64,000 bases of DNA from Bacteroidales bacterium UBA1180 (GCA_002310195.1 DBYS01000011.1:52724-116723), one strand, 5' to 3'. Positions 52,816-62,316 are shown, numbered from the stretch's first letter. The notes: generated from the letters alone by a model not told the origin. A program made the numbers and translations.

Positions 52816-54323
52816 TTGCGTTTCAGCATTGTATAGAATACGTTCTTCTCCTCTTTACTCAGAGCGGTCAGCCAAATCATCAGTACTCCGCCTGACATCG
52901 ACAGCAGCAATGTCATTATCAGACGGTACGGATGATGAATCAACTTGACACACAGGTAACTGATGGCAGCCATCACTGCTACCGGCACCATCACACGGCA
53001 CAAAACATGCACGATAAAGTGCCACACATCGATATCTGCCTGCCGCTTAAGCAGCACCAATCGCAGCATCGAGCCGAGTAGTTCCACTATTACAAAGCAC
53101 CACACGGATGTTACCGGATCTACTCCGACCAGCAGGCACAACCATATAGCCACCAGTGTTGCCAGTTTGAACGAATAGAACACCAGCGTATATGTTCGGA
53201 TCTGCCCTATTGCCTGATTGGCGGATGTCAGTCCGTAAGACAACTGGTCGCACACCGCTGCCAAAAGCATCAACTGGCAGAACCCTACGGCATACTCAGG
53301 CACTTCAGTCAGCCATACGCGCAGCACAGTTTCCATCTCAAATATCAGCGGGACAGCCACTAATGCCAGCAGCAGACTGGCATACTTGCTCATATACTCT
53401 GCCAGCCGCAGCATCCGAGCTCTGTCACCGGCGCCTTCGGCCTTCATGATCTGCGGGTTCATAGCATTGGCGATGGATACCGATATGAACGACACTGCAC
53501 CGGACACTTGCTGCGCTATGCCATATGCTGCATTGGCTATCGTGCTGCAGAATATGTTCAGCAGGATAGCTATACCCTGATTGCGGGCTATGACGCAACC
53601 TGTGCCGTAGATCGTCCATCCGGCAAAACCGCTCAAACCGCGTATATGTTCCCTGTTCCACTCGCGCCAACGAGGCAGATGACACTCCTCAAACGCCGGA
53701 AGCGCGTAACCCGCAAAGGCTATCAGATTAAACAGCGATATGCCTATCAGCAACACGGAGTACGTTATCAGTTTGTCGTAACCTGTTATTCGGGTCAGGA
53801 AGATGGCTATCAGTAGTTTGAGTACACCGTCCAGCACATCGATCACGGATATATACACAATGTTCTCCCTTGCTATAAACAATGCCCGGAACGGCGCTGT
53901 CAAAAACGCCAGCAGCAGCACTATCACTGCTGCAAAGTACACCGCTGTAGCCGCGTTCAAGCGGTCGGCTTCGATATGCAGCAACTGATATACTATCGGA
54001 TACTCCACGGCACTTAGCACGAGCAACAATCCCATACCTATCACCAGATGCAGCAGTACGCTGTTGCCGAAGACCTGATAAACCTTAGCCGGATCGTTCT
54101 TGCCATGGTTGAAGGAGAGGTATCGTTGCGTAGTTGTCACTAACGCGTTCGTCATGAACGACAACATAGCCACCACGCCTGCCACAACGCTGTAGATACC
54201 ATAGTCCGTCTGACCCAATGCGGCCAGAATCAGACGTGTGGAATAGAGCGACAGACACACGTTGATGAGTGTTCGCGTGTACTGCGCTGCCGTGTTAACT
54301 ACTATGCGTTGCTGTGATGTCAA
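52812..54323 (-). CDS. wzx: Wzx-type oligosaccharide flippase
   Basis: 503 residues with about twelve to fourteen membrane helices. The N-terminus (QRIVVNTAAQYTRTLINVCLSLYSTRLILAALGQTDYGIYSVVAGVVAMLSF) is the typical polysaccharide-transport-protein start. It would flip the undecaprenyl-linked repeat to the periplasmic side. It overlaps the wzy gene by 4 bp. Confidence 0.9.
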   Translation of the reverse strand: MTSQQRIVVNTAAQYTRTLINVCLSLYSTRLILAALGQTDYGIYSVVAGVVAMLSFMTNALVTTTQRYLSFNHGKNDPAKVYQVFGNSVLLHLVIGMGLLLVLSAVEYPIVYQLLHIEADRLNAATAVYFAAVIVLLLAFLTAPFRALFIARENIVYISVIDVLDGVLKLLIAIFLTRITGYDKLITYSVLLIGISLFNLIAFAGYALPAFEECHLPRWREWNREHIRGLSGFAGWTIYGTGCVIARNQGIAILLNIFCSTIANAAYGIAQQVSGAVSFISVSIANAMNPQIMKAEGAGDRARMLRLAEYMSKYASLLLALVAVPLIFEMETVLRVWLTEVPEYAVGFCQLMLLAAVCDQLSYGLTSANQAIGQIRTYTLVFYSFKLATLVAIWLCLLVGVDPVTSVWCFVIVELLGSMLRLVLLKRQADIDVWHFIVHVLCRVMVPVAVMAAISYLCVKLIHHPYRLIMTLLLSMSGGVLMIWLTALSKEEKNVFYTMLKRK

Positions 54324-54339
54324 GGGGTGATGGATTTAA

Positions 54340-55431
54340 TTACTCTTCGTCGTTACCTGCGAAAACAAGTGCCGACAGTTCATCTTTGCACACCACGCAG
54401 ATGGCTATGCACGTTGCCAGAACTAACATAGCCAGCACAAATATCACCCGTCGCGGGCCGGCTGCCTTCTTCGGCACGGAGGCTGATTGCAGCACGGTAA
54501 ATACCGGTGTGTTCTCCTGCAAGCGTGCCTGCGTGGCGAGATACTGCTTCTGGAACGAAGTGTAAGCCGACTGCTTGAGTTGCATTTCCGTCTCCAGATT
54601 CTGCGCCTCGATACGATACTGCTCCAATGTCATTCCGCTGTGGCTGTCCACAAAGCGAATATATTGTTTGCACGCTTGCTGGTACTCATGATAAGCGCTG
54701 TTCATCACATCCTCATAGTACTTGAGATCCGTGCGGTTTTTGACCGTGCGGTAATCGGTGATGAAGTTCTGCAAAGCGGCACAAACGGAATCGGCCATGA
54801 TAGCGCAAACCAATTTATCCTGCGCAGTCACGCTGATGGTGATGGCATCAGTCTTCTTGTCGATCGTGCATTCGATGTTCTGCTGCATCAGTTCGACCAC
54901 ATCCCACTGCGGTTTGGTCAGGCAGAAGATATCCACTTTCTTGCCACTCGGGTTCTTCAGTACCGGAGCTTTTTCTTTCGGCGCAATCAGAGCGCGAAGC
55001 TTGTACTTCCAGCGTTTCCAGAACGCAAACTTGTGATACTTGCGAACATAGTCGTAGTACGCCCCCTCGAACTCGCCGTCAGCGGTGGCGACCTGCGTGT
55101 CGAACAGAGTAATCAGGAAATCCGGCGAGGCAAGCAAGTCGGGATACAACTGCGGATAGACAGCATCCTGGCTGGTCATGCTCCGCATATCGAAACCGAA
55201 GGAGGAGGCCAATGACTGCAACGAACCTGCGCCGCCGATGTTCTGCGCCTCAGGGGCTAACAGCACATCGCAGGTATAGTACCGCGGCACACAAAGGATC
55301 AGAGCACAAGCCAGCACGAACGTAATCGGCCATAGCCAGTAGAAGACTTTGCGTCGCTGCCACAGGGTGATGAACATCGCCTTGATGGGGTTCACCTGTT
55401 CTTCGTTCTGCATATTATTCGTTTCTTCCAT
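54340..55431 (-). CDS. Wzz-type polysaccharide co-polymerase without kinase
   Basis: 363 residues from the ATG at 55431; the longer frame overlaps the export gene. One N-terminal helix (FYWLWPITFVLACALILCV) and one C-terminal helix (RRVIFVLAMLVLATCIAICVVC) bracket a long periplasmic coiled-coil domain. The PKKAAGPRR stretch before the last helix is the Pro-rich Wzz signature. No cytoplasmic BY-kinase follows. It lies 11 bp after the export gene. Confidence 0.88.
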   Translation of the reverse strand: MEETNNMQNEEQVNPIKAMFITLWQRRKVFYWLWPITFVLACALILCVPRYYTCDVLLAPEAQNIGGAGSLQSLASSFGFDMRSMTSQDAVYPQLYPDLLASPDFLITLFDTQVATADGEFEGAYYDYVRKYHKFAFWKRWKYKLRALIAPKEKAPVLKNPSGKKVDIFCLTKPQWDVVELMQQNIECTIDKKTDAITISVTAQDKLVCAIMADSVCAALQNFITDYRTVKNRTDLKYYEDVMNSAYHEYQQACKQYIRFVDSHSGMTLEQYRIEAQNLETEMQLKQSAYTSFQKQYLATQARLQENTPVFTVLQSASVPKKAAGPRRVIFVLAMLVLATCIAICVVCKDELSALVFAGNDEE

Positions 55432-55441
55432 ATTCGTAGGA

Positions 55442-57901
55442 TTATTTGCTAGATGAACTACTGCTACTGTTGTTATTGTTTTTCGTCGAATTGATGATAA
55501 GCGTAGCCAAGGTAGCAGCGACACTCGCCAATGACGCACTTGCTGATGCTATGCTAACCCATTGCGCGGCATTGTTGCCTTGTCGCTCCGGCTTGCTCGG
55601 CACTACTATCTCACAACCCGGCTGTATCTTGCCGCCGAACGTAGGATGAACCTTGCCGTTGGCGTAGATGATATATGCCTTACTCTTTCTGGCCTGGTTA
55701 CTGAATCCGCCGGCCTGGTTGATGTAATAGCGGGCGTTCTTGCCCTTGATGAAGCTGACAGTGTTCGGGTAAAGCACCTCACCGTTGATCTTCACGGTAT
55801 TGTTTACCGTCGGAACGATCAGCACATCGCCTTCGCGGAGCGTGATATCCTCGTCGCTGCCGGGGTTAGTCAGCGCTTCGGCCAGATCGATACCTACCCA
55901 GTAGGTGTCACCGAGATCAAGCTTCTCCATGTTCACGCTATCCTTCGTTGAGGCAGCACGGTTCATCTTCAGCAACTGGTCACGGCGAAGTTTCTCTTCG
56001 TCAGTCATCACACGTTGCAGACGCGCACCGGCCGTAAAAGCGTGGCTGCTCAGTCCGCCGGCTTGCAGCACAAGATCGGAAAGACGGTCATCCTGCGTTT
56101 TCATCGTATAGGTGCCTTCGAAGAGCACTTCGCCCTGTACGCGAACGTTCATCTGCTGACCGAACGCAGGGCTACGGCGAACAAAGACCTCGTCGTACGG
56201 TTCGAGGAGAAAACCATGTTCATGCAATCCGAGGCTGTCGTTAAGCTCAACGGTAAAGAGCTGCGTCTTGATCTGCATCTCCTCTTTGGCTTTCGGGTCA
56301 ATGACGCGACGGGCTATATCGACCTTGCTCAACGAAGCTTTTTCGGTCAAGCCACCGGCGCGGAGAATAAGATCTTCGACACTCTCGTTGTGAGCATAAG
56401 CAAACGTATCCGGCTGATAAACCTCGCCGTGGATAACGACGATCAGGTTCTCCAGTTCGTTTTTGCGCGAAGGAACGAAGAGCTGGTCTTCGTTGCGCAA
56501 CTCGACATCATCAGTCGTGCCGTCGAGGATTCCCTGCAGATCGATAGCCAACGCCAAGTAGGTGCGGTCGAGCTGCATGCGGTAGAGCACGGCACGCGTG
56601 GCGGAAGCATCTTCGCTCAAGCCGTCAGCCGCAGCAACGAGGCTGCGAATGGTTGTGACATTTTCGTCCAAGCCATAGTATCCCGGACGGAACACGGCAC
56701 CTTGGATCTCGACGGTATTCTTCAGTCGCGGCAGAATAGCAGCAACATCGATTGAGTCACCATCCATCAGGCGGAACGAAGCAAAATCGGCATTACGGAT
56801 GGTATGAACGGACTGTGCGCCGTTGTTCTTACGCATCACACGCACAGCGTCGGTATAAGCCTCACCGCTGAAGCCTCCGGCGAAGTACAACAGGCGGTCA
56901 AGAGTCTCGTCCTGCTTCATCTCATAGTACATCGGGCGCTTAACCTTGCCATCGATACAGGTCATTGCGTTGTAGGTATTCACGATCACTACGTCGCCAT
57001 CCTCCAGACGCACATCGCCATCCAGCACGCCGTCCATCAGGTAACTGTAGAGGTCAACCTGACTGAGCAGCTGGTTCTGACGGAAGATACGTATCGAGCG
57101 GAGCGTACCTTTCTCGGTTATGCCGCCGGCCATATACAGGGCGTTCATCACGTTAGCAAAAGCCGAAAGCTGATACGAGCCCGGCAGGGTCACTTCGCCC
57201 ATCACGTTGACGGTGATTGTACGCGTCTGACCGAGACTGAGCATGATCTGACTGCCCTGATAACGCTTGCCGATTGTGTTCTTCAAGCGTCGTGTGGCTT
57301 CGATGATCGTCAGTCCGCCAAGCTTAATCGGACCGTAGCCTTCGATGGTGACCGTACCGTCAGGACTGATCGTGCTACGCACGTTCAGCTGACCTGCCCC
57401 ATAGATGTCGATGATCACCTCATCGCCGGCACCGAGGGTATAGTTCTTCGGTGTGGCTTGGTTCATGTTCGGCTGGAACTGAGCATCGGGTGTACGGAAG
57501 ATGTCCTGACCGAACACTTTCGGCTTGTTGTCCTGCTGTGCATCCATCGGTTCGCCGAACATCTGCTGCACGATCATCATCGCCTGGTCATTGGCGGCAG
57601 GCGTCTGCTCGCCGTTGTTCTGGCGTTGGGTGGTCTGGGTTCCGGTTGTGGTCTGCACACCGGTGGCCTGCTGCATCTGTTGCACCTGTTGCATCATGTT
57701 CACCTGCTTGCTCACGCGCTGCAACTGATCGAGCGTTGCGCCGTCACGCAGCAGCTGTTTGGCTATATCCTGCTCGGTCATTCCCTGAGCGTGGAGGTTC
57801 ATAGCCGTCTGTACAACCTGCTGGTCGGTGATTGCCATCACTTGCACCATCGGCAAGAGCAGCATCCAAAGTAATGTCTTTCGTATTCTGTTCATAAGCA
57901 T
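55442..57901 (-). CDS. Wza-like SLBB-domain polysaccharide export protein
   Basis: 819 residues. After a signal peptide there is a Gln/Met-rich region (to about 130), the PES/Wza export domain (NYTLGAGDEVIIDIYGAGQLNVRSTISPDGTVTIEGYGPI), then several SLBB repeats (VNVMGEVTLPGSYQLSAFANVMNALYMAGG type). It is longer than E. coli Wza. There is no lipobox Cys, and the C-terminus is a hydrophobic helix (SIASASASLASVAATLATLII) plus a poly-Asn/Ser tail. It would form the outer-membrane or periplasmic channel. An ATG at 57895 is an alternative start. Confidence 0.9.
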   Translation of the reverse strand: MLMNRIRKTLLWMLLLPMVQVMAITDQQVVQTAMNLHAQGMTEQDIAKQLLRDGATLDQLQRVSKQVNMMQQVQQMQQATGVQTTTGTQTTQRQNNGEQTPAANDQAMMIVQQMFGEPMDAQQDNKPKVFGQDIFRTPDAQFQPNMNQATPKNYTLGAGDEVIIDIYGAGQLNVRSTISPDGTVTIEGYGPIKLGGLTIIEATRRLKNTIGKRYQGSQIMLSLGQTRTITVNVMGEVTLPGSYQLSAFANVMNALYMAGGITEKGTLRSIRIFRQNQLLSQVDLYSYLMDGVLDGDVRLEDGDVVIVNTYNAMTCIDGKVKRPMYYEMKQDETLDRLLYFAGGFSGEAYTDAVRVMRKNNGAQSVHTIRNADFASFRLMDGDSIDVAAILPRLKNTVEIQGAVFRPGYYGLDENVTTIRSLVAAADGLSEDASATRAVLYRMQLDRTYLALAIDLQGILDGTTDDVELRNEDQLFVPSRKNELENLIVVIHGEVYQPDTFAYAHNESVEDLILRAGGLTEKASLSKVDIARRVIDPKAKEEMQIKTQLFTVELNDSLGLHEHGFLLEPYDEVFVRRSPAFGQQMNVRVQGEVLFEGTYTMKTQDDRLSDLVLQAGGLSSHAFTAGARLQRVMTDEEKLRRDQLLKMNRAASTKDSVNMEKLDLGDTYWVGIDLAEALTNPGSDEDITLREGDVLIVPTVNNTVKINGEVLYPNTVSFIKGKNARYYINQAGGFSNQARKSKAYIIYANGKVHPTFGGKIQPGCEIVVPSKPERQGNNAAQWVSIASASASLASVAATLATLIINSTKNNNNSSSSSSSK

Positions 57902-57910
57902 AGTATTTTC

Positions 57911-59149
57911 TTAGTCGCGTTTGAAGATGTCGCGGGTGTAAACGCGCTCCTTGACATCATCCAAACATTCGTCATAGCGATTGGCGATGATTGCCTGGCT
58001 CTGGCGCTTGAACTCTGCCAGATCGTTAACAACCTTGCTACCGAAGAACGTTGAGCCGTCAGCGAGTGTCGGTTCGTAGATGATCACTGTCGCCCCCTTG
58101 GCTTTGATGCGTTTCATCACGCCCTGGATGCTCGACTGGCGGAAATTGTCGCTGTTTGCCTTCATCGTCAGACGATAGACGCCGATCACGCACTGACGTT
58201 CCTGCTTGGCATCGAAGTCGCCGCGGTGATAATAGTCGTAGTAACCGGCTTTGGCGAGCACACGGTCGGCTATGAAATCCTTGCGGGTGCGGTTGCTCTC
58301 AACGATAGCGCCGATGAGGTTCTCCGGCACATCCTGATAGTTGGCCAGGAGCTGCTTGGTATCTTTCGGCAGACAGTAACCGCCGTAACCGAACGAGGGG
58401 TTGTTGTACTGCGTGCCGATACGCGGATCGAGGCACACGCCTTCGATGATCTTCTGCGTGCTCAAGCCTTTCATTTCGGCGTAGGTGTCAAGTTCGTTGA
58501 AGTAACTGACACGCAATGCCAGGTAAGTATTGGCGAAGAGTTTGACCGCCTCGGCTTCGGTGAAGCCCATGTACAGCGTGGGGATGTCCTGTTTGATGGC
58601 GCCCTGCTGCAGCAATGCGGCAAACTGATGCGCTGCATTGACCAGACGCTTGTCCTGCATATCCGTGCCGACGATGATTCGCGAGGGATAGAGATTGTCG
58701 TACAACGCCTTGCTCTCGCGGAGAAACTCCGGCGAGAAGAGGATGTTACGACTGCCGGTCTTCTGACGTATATGCTCGGTGTAACCGACCGGTACGGTGG
58801 ATTTGATAACCATGATCGCCTCGGGGTTAGCCTGCATCACCAGACGAATGACCGTTTCCACGGCGGAGGTGTCGAAATAGTTCCGCTGCGGGTCATAATT
58901 CGTCGGTGCGGCGATGACCACAAACTCTGCATCTCTGTACGCCGCTTCGGCATCAAGGGTGGCTGTGAGATCGAGGTCTCTGGAGGCAAGGTACTTCTCG
59001 ATATACTCGTCCTGTATAGGCGACTGCCGGCGATTGAGCATATCAATCTTCTCGGGCACGATATCAACGGCTACGACACGGTTCTGCTGCGCCAGCAATG
59101 TGGCGATACTCAGACCGACGTATCCTGTTCCTGCTACTGCAATTTTCAT
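57911..59149 (-). CDS. ugd: UDP-glucose 6-dehydrogenase
   Basis: 412 residues from the ATG at 59149, giving the standard N-terminus MKIAVAGTGYVGLSIATLLA (Rossmann NAD site). Other features are VVIAAPTNYD, IKSTVPVGYT, LFSPEFLRESKALYDNLYPSRIIVG and the catalytic Cys in GYGGYCLPKDTKQL. It oxidises UDP-glucose to UDP-glucuronate, a precursor for acidic capsule sugars. It overlaps the GT2 gene by 4 bp (ATGA). Confidence 0.93.
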   Translation of the reverse strand: MKIAVAGTGYVGLSIATLLAQQNRVVAVDIVPEKIDMLNRRQSPIQDEYIEKYLASRDLDLTATLDAEAAYRDAEFVVIAAPTNYDPQRNYFDTSAVETVIRLVMQANPEAIMVIKSTVPVGYTEHIRQKTGSRNILFSPEFLRESKALYDNLYPSRIIVGTDMQDKRLVNAAHQFAALLQQGAIKQDIPTLYMGFTEAEAVKLFANTYLALRVSYFNELDTYAEMKGLSTQKIIEGVCLDPRIGTQYNNPSFGYGGYCLPKDTKQLLANYQDVPENLIGAIVESNRTRKDFIADRVLAKAGYYDYYHRGDFDAKQERQCVIGVYRLTMKANSDNFRQSSIQGVMKRIKAKGATVIIYEPTLADGSTFFGSKVVNDLAEFKRQSQAIIANRYDECLDDVKERVYTRDIFKRD

Positions 59150-60138
59150 ACTAATTGTTTTCTTTTCGCTGCCATCTGTTGCTTCCAGATGACTTTTTGT
59201 TTGATTACATCCGCACGGTAGGGATAGAAGAACAGTCCCCAAAGTTTCCGAATGCCTGTAACTTCGTACAACTTCGTCAGGCGACTGAACCGTGCGTGCC
59301 GCTGCATCCAGGGCAGTTGCATCAATGACGGGAGTGCCTCGCGGTTGATGCCGATCTTGCGGATGACAAGCGCATAATAGGTCGCCAACAATCTGTCGTA
59401 CCGGTTGCCATACTTGGCCTCAACCGCTTCGGCGACTTTCCGCATCAGGCGGATGTGACTGCGCCATTTGCTCTTGGCGGTGATTGATGCCGCCACGCCG
59501 TCGGTGGTTACGCGGTAGAAGTAATCCGCTTTGGCGTCCGGTGCGTACGCATAGTTCATGCCACTGAGAATGACTCGGAACGAGAGATCGGAATCCTGCA
59601 TGGCTATGACCTCGGCATCACAATCCAGTCCGTACTTCTCCATGGCGCTCGTGCGGTAGGTGTTTGTGGAGATCGCCATCGGCAGAAACATGTAAAGCAT
59701 CGCTTCCAGATCATCGCCAAACGACTTGATACCATACACCGGGCTTTCCGGTTCGCGGAGATCGTTGCGGTAGGCCAACATCGGGAACACGCCGCAATCG
59801 ATCTCGGGATGCTGCTCCATGTACGTCACGCGCTGCTCAAAACAGTACGGAGCGATCGTATCATCGGCATCGAACAGGCACACGTACTTTGCACTGCGCG
59901 CGTGCTGCAAGCCGATGTTCCGGCATGCTTGTCCGCCTCGGGGTTCGGTGGTGCGAAGGATGTAATGGATGCGGCTGTCGCGCTGCGCGTACGAACGGAT
60001 GATCTGCGCCGTGCTGTCTGTCGAGCAGTCATCAACGCAGAACGCCTGCCAGTCCTGGTAGGATTGTGCTATCAGGCTGTCGAGCATCTTGGGCAACAAC
60101 TTTTCCTCATTCCAGCAAGGAATGATCGCCGCGATCAT
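59146..60138 (-). CDS. GT2-family glycosyltransferase
   Basis: 330 residues from the ATG at 60138 (MIAAIIPCWNEE), the usual family start; an ATG at 60162 would overlap the upstream gene by 14 bp. GT-A motifs are VDDCSTDSTAQII, RGGQACRNIGLQHA and the DxD in CLFDADDT. It is the second gene of the operon. Its C-terminal part ends in a basic tail. Confidence 0.88.
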   Translation of the reverse strand: MIAAIIPCWNEEKLLPKMLDSLIAQSYQDWQAFCVDDCSTDSTAQIIRSYAQRDSRIHYILRTTEPRGGQACRNIGLQHARSAKYVCLFDADDTIAPYCFEQRVTYMEQHPEIDCGVFPMLAYRNDLREPESPVYGIKSFGDDLEAMLYMFLPMAISTNTYRTSAMEKYGLDCDAEVIAMQDSDLSFRVILSGMNYAYAPDAKADYFYRVTTDGVAASITAKSKWRSHIRLMRKVAEAVEAKYGNRYDRLLATYYALVIRKIGINREALPSLMQLPWMQRHARFSRLTKLYEVTGIRKLWGLFFYPYRADVIKQKVIWKQQMAAKRKQLV

Positions 60139-60148
60139 ATAGTCGTAC

Positions 60149-61444
60149 TTACAATCTTGCATCCACGAGATCGCGCGGAACGAAGTTCTTCACGTCGAAG
60201 ATCACTGCGCCCTGGGCGCGGTACTTGCCGAAATCAAAGGTCTTGAACTGATTGTGCGACACGCATGCAATGACGGCTGCATAACGTTTCTTCGGGTCAA
60301 CGGCGGCAATGAGATCCTTGCCATACTCGTGCTTCACCACGGCAGGTGATGCCCACGGATCGTAGATGTCGACCTTGCAGCCGAAATCTTCAAGCTCGGA
60401 GGCGATGTCCACGACCTTGGTGTTACGGCAGTCGGGGCAGTTCTCCTTGAACGTCACGCCGAGGATCAGGACGTTCGAGTCCTTGATCTTGTGATCCTTT
60501 TGGATCATCAGCTTCAGCGTTTTGTCGGCAATGAACTTGGCGATAGAGTTGTTCACGGCGCGTCCGGAGAGGATAACCTGCGGGTCATAGCCCAGCGCTT
60601 TGGCTTTGTGGGCGAGGTAATACGGGTCAACGGATATGCAATGGCCGCCGACCAGTCCCGGGCGATACTTGAGGAAGTTCCACTTTGTGCCGGCAGCTTC
60701 GATCACATCGTTGGTGTCAATGCCCACGCGATCGCAGATCAATGCGAGCTCGTTCATAAACGAGATATTGACGTCGCGCTGGCTGTTCTCCACGGCTTTG
60801 GCAGCTTCGGCGACCTTCATGTTCGGCGCTTTATGGGTGCCGTTGAGAAGGATACTGTTATACAGCGCGTCAACCAGATCGGCGACTTCGGGTGTTGAGC
60901 CGGAGGTGATTTTCTTGATCTTGGTCAAGGTGTTGACTTTGTCACCCGGGTTGATGCGCTCGGGCGAGTAGCCGCAGAAGAAATCCGTATTGAACTTCAG
61001 GCCGCTGAACTTCTCCAGCACCGGCACACAGTCTTCCTCCGTGCAGCCGGGATAGACGGTCGATTCGTAGATGACGATGTCACCTTTGTTGAGCGTCTTG
61101 CCGATCAGCTCGCTTGCGCTGAGCAGAGGCTTGAGGTCGGGGCTGTTGAAGCAGTCGATGGGCGTAGGTACGGTCACGATGTACGTGTTGACCTGCTTGA
61201 GTTCGTTGACATCCGATGTCAGCGTCAGGCCGACGGTTTTTGTTGTTTCGTACAGGTCACGCGCCTGCTTCATGCCAACGAGGTCAGCTTCCAGCGTATG
61301 ATCCTTGCCGGCTTGCAGTTCGGCAACGCGCGGCTCAAAGATGTCGAAGCCAACGACGCGATACTTCTTTCCATACTCAATCGCCAGAGGCAGACCGACA
61401 TAACCGAGGCCTACCACTGCGATGATTCGATTTGATAAATCCAT
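60149..61444 (-). CDS. UDP-HexNAc 6-dehydrogenase (WbpA/TviB type)
   Basis: 431 residues from the ATG at 61444. Nucleotide-sugar dehydrogenase with VVGLGYVGLPLA, VTVPTPID, YESTVYPGCTEE, YSPERINPGDK and the catalytic Cys in GGHCISVDPYYLAHKA. It belongs to the subgroup acting on UDP-GlcNAc or UDP-ManNAc and giving uronic acids. It is the first gene of the capsule operon, 115-120 nt downstream of its promoter. The leader contains the small hairpin CCGTT-GGC-AACGG. Confidence 0.92.
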   Translation of the reverse strand: MDLSNRIIAVVGLGYVGLPLAIEYGKKYRVVGFDIFEPRVAELQAGKDHTLEADLVGMKQARDLYETTKTVGLTLTSDVNELKQVNTYIVTVPTPIDCFNSPDLKPLLSASELIGKTLNKGDIVIYESTVYPGCTEEDCVPVLEKFSGLKFNTDFFCGYSPERINPGDKVNTLTKIKKITSGSTPEVADLVDALYNSILLNGTHKAPNMKVAEAAKAVENSQRDVNISFMNELALICDRVGIDTNDVIEAAGTKWNFLKYRPGLVGGHCISVDPYYLAHKAKALGYDPQVILSGRAVNNSIAKFIADKTLKLMIQKDHKIKDSNVLILGVTFKENCPDCRNTKVVDIASELEDFGCKVDIYDPWASPAVVKHEYGKDLIAAVDPKKRYAAVIACVSHNQFKTFDFGKYRAQGAVIFDVKNFVPRDLVDARL

Positions 61445-61564
61445 ATATTCTGTTTTGTTTTGTATTTGTTTCTTACTTTGGGCCGTTGGCAACGGGCTAA
61501 CGGCCGATGATCACGCGCGCATCGTACATGCGTACATTTCGCACACGTTTTCCGAAAAAGCGCG
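61445..61564 (-). other. Capsule operon leader
   Basis: About 120 nt of untranslated leader between the promoter and the first capsule gene. It contains a hairpin (CCGTT-GGC-AACGG). I see no JUMPstart/ops sequence and no NusG-like (UpxY) gene beside it. Confidence 0.5.
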
Positions 61565-61596
61565 CAAAGTTACAAAAAAAAATCCATATTTGCAAA
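61565..61596 (-). promoter_or_regulatory. Promoter of the capsule operon
   Basis: Minus strand TTTG (61596-61593, in TTTGCAAATAT), 20-bp spacer, TAACTTTG (61572-61565). It is the only clear vegetative promoter found for the minus-strand run from 61.4 to 34.5 kb. Confidence 0.75.
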
Positions 61597-61730
61597 TATT
61601 CAGGCACTTTTTTCACAAAAACAGGCATAATTCTTCGTTTTTTGTACACAATCGGGCGTTTTGCGCCATTTTCAGGCATCTTCAGGCGTGTTTTGGGGTG
61701 CTCAGTTTCAGTGGAAAATGCGCATTTATA

Positions 61731-61828
61731 TATATAATACTATGTATTATATAGTGTGCGTTCACATTTCGCAAAATCAGGGCGTTATCCTATGGTTATC
61801 TTATGGATATCTTGTGGTTATCATTTGG
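61731..61828 (-). repeat. 98-bp iteron-palindrome element, copy 2 (inverted)
   Basis: Read on the minus strand: four 11-bp units (consensus CCAWAWGATAW) at 61828-61785, a 31-bp linker, then TATATAATAC-N3-GTATTATATA at 61753-61731. It has the same layout and length as copy 1 at 1665-1762. It lies between the divergent capsule and DUF59 promoters; I see no gene in 61597-62001. Confidence 0.75.
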
Positions 61829-61942
61829 CGAGGGATTAGTGCGTGCCCAAGGAATGCCCGATGGAAGATGGGAGGAGGTTGGATAGTGGCATGTGCAGAA
61901 TTGCGATAAAATGCAGAAAAATGGCAATAAACCGCCAATTTA

Positions 61943-61974
61943 TTTGCATAATTCATTAATTTTTCGTATCTTTG
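61943..61974 (+). promoter_or_regulatory. Vegetative promoter of the DUF59-lpxH-mazG genes
   Basis: TTTG at 61943-61946 (TTTGCATAATTC), 20-bp spacer, TATCTTTG at 61967-61974; ATG 27 bp downstream. Confidence 0.75.
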
Positions 61975-62001
61975 TGGTCGCGTTTTGTGTAGACACATGC
62001 A

Positions 62002-62316
62002 ATGAACGAATTTTTGGAAAAAGAGGAACAGGTGCTGCGGATGCTGAAAACCGTGTATGACCCTGAGATCCCGGTGAATATATATGACCTCGGACTGATA
62101 TACCGCATCGATATATCCGACGAAGGAGTGTGCGCCATCGATATGACGCTCACAGCACCAAGTTGTCCGGCTTCGGACTTCCTGATGGAAGATATACGGC
62201 AGAAAGTCGGGACAGTGGAAGGGATTAAGCAGGTGGATGTGAAACTCGTATTTGAGCCGGAGTGGTCGAAGGACATGATGAGCGAAGAGGCTAAACTCGA
62301 ACTCGGGTTTTTATAG
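62002..62316 (+). CDS. DUF59 / MIP18-family iron-sulfur assembly protein
   Basis: 104 residues. The MIP18-like domain has DPEIPVNIYDLGLIYRIDI at its start and TLTAPSCPASDFLMEDIRQKV with the conserved Cys of the SufT/PaaD group. These proteins help load Fe-S clusters onto targets. It heads a three-gene run with lpxH and mazG. Confidence 0.9.
   Translation: MNEFLEKEEQVLRMLKTVYDPEIPVNIYDLGLIYRIDISDEGVCAIDMTLTAPSCPASDFLMEDIRQKVGTVEGIKQVDVKLVFEPEWSKDMMSEEAKLELGFL

Noticed and set aside
61445..61564. JUMPstart/ops antitermination site in the capsule leader
   Set aside because: No GGCGGTAGC-type sequence was found and no NusG-like gene begins the operon.
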